From NCBI GenBank assembly GCA_034096865.1, contig JAWQFJ010028747.1:62501-85000 (forward strand): DNA of 22,500 nt. Direction: 5' to 3'. Source of the DNA: Theodoxus fluviatilis (taxonomy: Eukaryota > Mollusca > Gastropoda > Cycloneritida > Neritidae). Below are positions 17,701-22,500 of this stretch, piece by piece. The position numbers and the translations under genes are program-made. How positions within the stretch are numbered: position 1 is the first letter of the stretch; every line of letters begins with the position of its first letter. A model generated the notes under the pieces. The model was not told where the DNA came from, did no database searches, and saw nothing but the letters and a program-made list of their open reading frames with translations.

Positions 17701-18872
17701 AGGAGTAGGACAGGGGGAGGACTTAACAGAGAACTCTGTAGGAGTAGGACAGAAGGAGGACTTAACAGAGAGCTGTGTAGGAGTAGGACAGGGGGAGGAC
17801 TTAACGGAGGGCTCTGCAGGAGTAGGACAGGGGGAGGACTTAACAGAGAGCTGTGTAGGAGTAGGACAGGGGGAGGACTTAACAGAGAACTCTGTAGGAG
17901 TAGGACAGAAGGAGGACTTAACAGAGAGCTGTGTAGGAGTAGGACAGAAGGAGGACTTAACAGAAAGCTCTGTATGAGTAGGACAGGGGGAGGACTTAAC
18001 GGAAATCTCTGAAGGAGTAGGACAGAGGGAGGACTTAACAGAGAGCTGTGTAGGAGTAGGACAGGGGGAGGACTTAACAGAGAGCTGTGTAGGAGTAGGA
18101 CAGGGGGAGGACTTAACGGAGGGCTCTGCAGGAGTAGGACAGGGGGAGGACTTAACAGAGAGCTGTGTAGGAGTAGGACTGGGGGAGGACTTAACAGAGA
18201 GCTGTGTAGGAGTAGGACAGAGAGAGGACTTAACGGAGGGCTCTGTAGGAGTAGGACAGGGGGAGGACTTAACAGAGAGCTCTGCAGGAGTAGGACAGAA
18301 GGAGGACTTAACAGAGAGCTGTGTAGGAGTAGGACAGAGAGAGGACTTAACGGAGGGCTCTGTAGGAGTAGGACAGAGAGAGGACTTAACGGAGGGCTCT
18401 GCAGGAGTAGGACAGGGGAGGACTTACGGAGGCTCTGCAGGAGTAGACTGGGAGACTACGAGAGCTGTGTAGGAGTAGGACAGAGAGAGGACTTAACGGA
18501 GGGCTCTGCAGGAGTAGGACAGAAGGAGGACTTAACAGAGAGCTGTGTAGGAGTAGGACAGAGAGAGGACTTAACGGAGGGCTCTGTAGGAGTAGGACAG
18601 AGAGAGGACTTAACGGAGGGCTCTGCAGGAGTAGGACAGGGGGAGGACTTAACGGAGGGCTCTGCAGGAGTAGGACTGGGGGAGGACTTAACAGAGAGCT
18701 GTGTAGGAGTAGGACAGAGAGAGGACTTAACGGAGGGCTCTGCAGGAGTAGGACAGAAGGAGGACTTAACAGAGGACTGTAGGAGTAGAACATGGGGAGG
18801 ACTTCACAGAGGACTCTGTAGGAGTAGGCCAGGGGGAGGACTTAACAGAGAGCTCTGTAGGAGTAGGACAGG
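14709..18872 (+). repeat. 39-bp minisatellite, about 106 units, 4.2 kb
   Basis: The unit reads, in two pieces, CTGTGTAGGAGTAGGACAGG and GGGAGGACTTAACAGAGAG. Variation clusters at a few sites: ACAGGGGGA/ACAGAAGGA/ACAGAGAGA; AGAGAGCTG/AGAAAGCTC/GGAGGGCTC; GTAGGAGT/GTATGAGT; TAACAGAG/TAACATAG. Because 39 is 3 x 13, frames survive: the plus frame CRSRTGGGLNREL stays open for 1000 codons from 15010, and the minus frames KSSPCPTPTQLSV and SSLLSPPPVLLLH stay open for over 800. Toward the right end the GAGAGA and GGAGGGCTC variants become common and the units less regular, with short damaged units near 18410-18475. I see no signal peptide, splice context or unique flanking domain and treat it as non-coding satellite DNA. 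Confidence 0.93.
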
Positions 18873-19015
18873 TTGCCCTACAGAGGGAGAGAGGGGCGGG
18901 GGGAGTGAAGAGCGCCCCTCAAAGAGGCGGGCAGGTTGCCCTACAGAGGGAGAGAGGTTCATGTTGCCCTACTGAGATAGAGAGGGGCAGAAGGGGGGGG
19001 GGGGGGGGGGGGGGG
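18873..19015 (+). repeat. Degenerate GC-rich repeat (TTGCCCTAC units) ending in G23
   Basis: Three starts of the same sequence, TTGCCCTAC(A/T)GAG, occur at 18873, about 18935 and about 18964. The first and third continue into a shared GAGCGC.CCTC..AGAGGCGGGCA segment; the middle one is short. In the third copy a run of 23 G (18993-19015) separates the two halves. Confidence 0.8.
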
Positions 19016-19491
19016 AGCGCTCCTCCGAGAGGCGGGCAATCGGGTAAGAGGAGGGGGCGTGATCCCAGCAAACCCGCAATTTTGGCGGGCATCCGGGACA
19101 CTCATTGCGTGCCAATTGCAGGGACCAGGGAGATGTGGCACTGCCGGGGGGAGAGCTGCCTGAGAGACCTGGGACTATTTGGGGATCGTGGCTGAAGCCC
19201 GAGCGAAAAGCTCTCCCGACGCAAGCTATTGACCCCTGCAATCACTGCCTTGCTGGCCTTGCTGGTGATTGTGGATCGAGGTGCAACTCCCTAACCACCC
19301 TGCCAGGAGAACTTTGTAGTGACGGGCTTTTGCCCCACATAAAGGGAAAACCGATATTGGCGGGAAAAGATCGTGCAGCGTCCGTTTGTAGTTTTAACCC
19401 GGTTCACACATTTTCGCGCAGGGATTGTATTTGAAAGCATGCGATTGCAGAGTCTTCTGTGATTCTCCTTGAAGATAGATATTGTTTTATT
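19016..19491 (+). other. GC-richer sequence with no recognised gene
   Basis: One plus frame (19105-19434) is open for 109 codons and Cys-rich in its middle (PCNHCLAGLAGDCGSRC). It could be a decayed upstream part of the PLE protein, whose linker also carries Cys motifs, but the match is too weak to assign. Confidence 0.35.
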
Positions 19492-19501
19492 CACACACAC
19501 A

Positions 19502-19558
<57 letters not shown>

Positions 19559-19564
19559 ACACAC
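19492..19564 (+). repeat. (CA)n microsatellite, left of the PLE
   Basis: About 73 bases of CA dinucleotide with two TCA interruptions. It ends exactly where the PLE coding frame begins. Confidence 0.98.
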
Positions 19565-19565
19565 C

Positions 19566-20258
19566 AGGGGACACTACACTTGCGGCTCCAACAATCTGGT
19601 ATACCTGATCAGATGCCGCAAAGAGTGCCCGGATGCCTGGTACATCGGTGAGACGAAACAGACACTGAGACAGCAAATGAAGGGACACAGGGCCACGATA
19701 AGAAATCATGCTCCACTCCCGATTGCAGAGCACTTCAGCAGGCAAGGCCACACCGCGGCTGACCTGAGAGTGAGTGTGCTCACGGGACACCTGCAAGACC
19801 CACGACGGAGACGAGTGGTCGAACAGCAGCTCATCGGGTCTTTCGGCACTCATGAGGCTGGGCTGAACCGTGACCTAGGGTTCATAAGTGACTCCTGTGC
19901 CCCCACGCCTCATGAGATGCACTCAACCCCTATGGCCCTGCTCTGGCAGCCTTTCCCGTGCCTAGCACCGCCTAGCACGTGCTCCCTGTGCCACTATCTG
20001 CGCATGAGCGGTTTTCCTGTAGTCCTGCAGGTTTCGCGACCTAAGATTTTGAGTTTGGGCTCTCCTTTTCCCGAGACCCACATGCTTACTACTGCCCCCC
20101 TTTTTGTCACCCCACCCCCTTTCCCGTTGCGATGTCCTCACACTCCGCCGTTTTCGCCGCCTGTACCCCGTGCCGCATACCTCACGCACCCGAGTGTTGT
20201 AAAATTTGATCACAGGGCTTATATATACATGATCGCGTGTAGACTTTCACTGCACTGA
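19566..20258 (+). pseudogene. PLE GIY-YIG endonuclease domain (fragment)
   Basis: From 19569 the frame reads GHYTCGSNNLVYLIRCRKEC, then WYIGETKQTLRQQMKGHR, PIAEHFSRQGHTAADLRVSV, RRRVVEQQLIGSF and EAGLNRDLGF. This matches the GIY-YIG nuclease of PLEs: the first Tyr in LVYLI, WYIG for YIG, the Arg-containing helix, the H..H pair (EHF, GH) and Cys pair typical of PLE nucleases, Glu in VVEQQLI and Asn in GLN. The domain ends near 19890. The rest of the frame to 20258 is Pro-rich and has no recognisable domain; it is probably 3' UTR that happens to be open. The helix reads LRQQMKGHR where LRxRxxxH is usual, so the second Arg may be substituted. With no RT and a microsatellite as its 5' end the frame is a relic, although the nuclease itself is unbroken. 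Confidence 0.85.
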
Positions 20259-20320
20259 TGAAGGAGCCTACTTGGCCCTGAAAGCTTTGCTAATAACATT
20301 CTGAAGTTGGACGAAAGTCT
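20241..20320 (+). ncRNA. Candidate hammerhead ribozyme motif at the PLE 3' end
   Basis: CTGATGA (20255-20261) is followed by a hairpin. Its arms are AGGAGCC and GGCCCT, six pairs with one bulged A, with loop TACTT at 20262-20279. Then come GAAA (20280-20283), a minimal GC-TTT-GC hairpin (20284-20290) and TA. This is the order of the hammerhead core: CUGAUGA, stem II, GAAA, short stem III, UH. Distal AGACTTTC (20241-20248) and GAAAGTCT (20313-20320) are perfectly complementary and could close stem I. The bases next to the core (GCA before CTGATGA, ATA after the cleavage site) do not pair, so stem I is imperfect near the core. Hammerheads with a very short stem III are known in PLEs. Confidence 0.5.
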
Positions 20321-20357
20321 CCTTACTTCTTTTCTCTACACTCACACTCTCTTCTTT

Positions 20358-20518
<161 letters not shown>

Positions 20519-21010
20519 TGTCCAAGTGTTGTTGACTTCGCATTCTGATTTAGAGATCTTTTTAAGCTTTTCGTACGCTGATGTCCATGACATATAAAAA
20601 ATATCGGTCGTTATGCGCTTGGCGAACGATTTATTTCACAGGGAGGTTTTGCCCACAATAATTGTATTACTTTTCAATAATCCTTGATTTTTTTCCCCAG
20701 TCAGGATCGCCTCTCCTAGATCGAGCTCAATGGCCCGCAGAAGATCCTGCTCAGATACCCGTCGACAGCTAGGGTACTCCGGTAGGCCTACGCTTTGCAC
20801 TGGGGCAAGCCTACCAGCAATGGTGATCGACGATATTAATATTTGAGTGTATTGTTTTGCATGTGGACATCGATACTGATGAGGCATTAAATTTATGTCA
20901 TGTTTTCAGTAACTGCGGTGGCACTAGCTTTCACGTATAGACCTGATGTGGCGAGACAACGTTTTTTCATGCCTTGTGGTTATTAGTATTATTATAAATG
21001 TTTACTATGT
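20519..21010 (+). other. Unique sequence, nothing recognised
   Basis: Short open frames only, on both strands, without motifs. No RNA gene was recognised. Confidence 0.5.
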
Positions 21011-22500
21011 AGGAGGAAGGATAGGAGAAGGAGGGATAGGAGAAGGAGGGATAGGAGAAGGAGGAATAGGAGAAGGACGAGTAGGAGAAGGAGGGATAGG
21101 AGAAGGAGGGATAGGAGAAGGAGGGATAGGAGAAGGAGGATAGGAGAAGGAGGGACAGGAGAAGGAGGGATAGGAGAAGGAGGGATAGGAGAAGGAGGGG
21201 TAGGAGAAGGAGGGGTAGGAGAAGGAGGGATAGGAGAAGGAGGGATAGGAGAAGGAGGGATAGGAGAAGGAGGGATAGGAGAAGGAGGGATAGGAGAAGG
21301 AGGGATAGGAGAAGGAGATATAGGAGAAAGAGGGGTAGGACAAGGAGAGGTAGTAGAAGGAGGGATAGGAGAAGGAGGGATAGGAGAAGGAGGGATAGGA
21401 GACGGAGGGATAAGAGAAGGAGGGATAGGAGAAGGAGGGATAGGAGAAGGAGGGATAGGAGAAGGAGGGGTAGGAGAAGGAGGGATAGGAGAAGGAGGGG
21501 TAGGAGAAGGAGGGATAGGAGACGGAGAGATAGGAGACGGAGGGATAGGAGACGGAGGGGTAGGAGAACGAGGGATAAGAGAAAGAGAGGTAGGACAAGG
21601 AGGGGTAGTAGAAGGAGGGATAGGAGAAGGAGGGATAGGAGAAGGAGGGGTAGGAGAAGGAGGGATAGGAGAAGGAGGGATAGGAGAAGGAGGAGTAGGA
21701 GAAGGAGGGATAGGAGAAGGAGGGATAGGAGAAGGAGGGATAGGAGACGGAGGGATAGGAGACGGAGGGATAGGAGAAGGAGGGGTAGGAGAAGGAGGGA
21801 TAAGAGAAAGAGAGGTAGGACAAGGAGGGGTAGTAGAAGGAGGGATAGGAGAAGGAGGGACAGGAGGGACAGGAGAAGGAGGGATAGGAGAAGGAGGGAT
21901 AGGAGAAGGAGGGGTAGGAGAAGGAGGGATAGGAGAAGGAGGGATAGGAGAAGGAGATATAGGAGAAAGAGGGGTAGGACAAGGAGAGGTAGTAGAAGGA
22001 GGGATAGGAGAAGGAGGGATAGGAGAAGGAGGGATAGGAGAAGGAGGGATAGGAGAAGGAGGATAGGAGAAGGAGGGATAGGAGAAGGAGGGATAGGAGA
22101 AGGAGGGATAGGAGAAGGAGGGATAGGAGAAGGAGGGATAGGAGAAGGAGGGATAGGAGAAGGAGGGGTAGGAGAAGGAGGGATAGGAGAAGGAGGGATA
22201 GGAGAAGGAGGGATAGGAGAAGGAGGGATAGGAGAAGGAGGAGTAGGAGAAGGAGGGATAGGAGAAGGAGGGATAGGAGAAGGAGGGATAGGAGAAGGAG
22301 GGATAGGAGAAGGAGGGATAGGAGAAGGAGGGATAGGAGAAGGAGGGATAGGAAAAGGAGGAGTAGGAGAAGGAGGGATAGGAGAAGGAGGGATAGGAGA
22401 AGGAGAGATAGGAGAAGGAGGGATAGGAGAAGGAGGGATAGGAGAAGGAGGGATAGGAGAAGGAGGGGTAGGAGAAGGAGGGTAGGAGAAGGAGGGATAG
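21011..22500 (+). repeat. 15-bp minisatellite, about 99 units, runs off the right edge
   Basis: The unit is GATAGGAGAAGGAGG, a nearly pure purine strand. Variants are GGTAGG, GACGG, GACAGG, AGTAGG and a block containing GAAAGAG, GTAGGACAAGG and GTAGTAGAAGG. Since 15 is 3 x 5, frames stay open (plus GIGEG; minus SYPSF for 325 residues from 21982). These Ser/Tyr/Pro/Phe or Gly/Glu peptides are repeat artefacts. The array shows higher-order structure (see findings) and continues past the window. Confidence 0.96.

Larger units (their letters stand above)
19565..20345 (+). mobile_element. Penelope-like element (PLE), 5'-truncated 3' end
   Basis: It contains a GIY-YIG endonuclease domain of the kind fused to the reverse transcriptase in Penelope-like elements, about 370 bases of downstream sequence, and a hammerhead-like motif near the 3' end. 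The RT domain is missing. The fragment is bounded by (CA)n on the left and by a CT/CA-rich segment leading into (CA)n on the right. Confidence 0.88.

Noticed and set aside
15010..18012. 1000-codon plus-strand frame (13-residue repeat CRSRTGGGLNREL)
   Set aside because: The 39-bp unit length keeps any stop-free frame open. Three other frames are open over the same DNA, and there are no flanking domains, signal peptide or splice context.
19105..19434. Cys-containing plus frame as the upstream part of the PLE protein
   Set aside because: Cys spacing is suggestive but no RT motif or convincing PLE linker sequence follows, and the frame stops before the (CA)n tract. Kept as unassigned.
21005..21982. 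325-codon minus frame of SYPSF repeats, resembling silk or adhesive protein
   Set aside because: Explained by the 15-bp unit. The frame depends on repeat length only and lacks a signal peptide or non-repeat domain.

Overview
This is eukaryotic, repeat-dominated DNA, most likely from a marine mollusc or another lophotrochozoan. The grounds are a globin terminal exon of invertebrate type with a conserved intron position, APE-type LINEs of molluscan flavour (one with a 2A-like peptide), a Penelope-like element (PLE) with a GIY-YIG nuclease, and a very high density of micro- and minisatellites. There are no operons, ribosome-binding sites or other bacterial features. The species cannot be fixed from the sequence.

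Layout. 1-4087 (minus strand): a nearly complete non-LTR retrotransposon whose 3' end lies beyond the left edge. Reading leftward it has a 5' UTR, an ORF1 (2A-like motif, coiled coil, RRM-like region), an AP endonuclease and a reverse transcriptase. ORF1 and the endonuclease share one frame and are separated by a single TGA. ORF2 carries four apparent one-base deletions. 4088-4336: (GA)n and the end of an intron. 4337-4468 (+): last coding exon of a globin gene, so the LINE sits antisense in the preceding intron. 4469-8900: non-coding, with a TTCA tract, a 29-bp minisatellite, a long CT-rich microsatellite and a plausible polyadenylation signal. 8988-9595: a GT/GC repeat abutting the 3' end of a second LINE (+). 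9690-10712: 23-bp minisatellite.

10713-12012: mostly unique sequence. 12013-13327: three direct copies of a short interspersed repeat among GA-rich tracts. 13593-14044 (minus): a third LINE 3' fragment embedded in a GACAGA-type microsatellite. 14709-18872: a 4.2-kb, 39-bp minisatellite, the largest object in the window, with four long open frames that I judge non-coding. 18873-19015: GC-rich repeats ending in G23. 19565-20345: 3' end of a PLE with its GIY-YIG domain and a hammerhead-like motif, flanked on both sides by (CA)n. 21011-22500: 15-bp minisatellite running off the right edge.

The only host gene I can name is the globin. The other recognisable coding sequence is retroelement protein, mostly decayed. 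The most interesting signals are the 2A-like peptide plus same-frame ORF1/ORF2 layout of the first LINE, the hammerhead-like fold at the PLE 3' end, and the repeated pattern of retroelements bounded by microsatellites.
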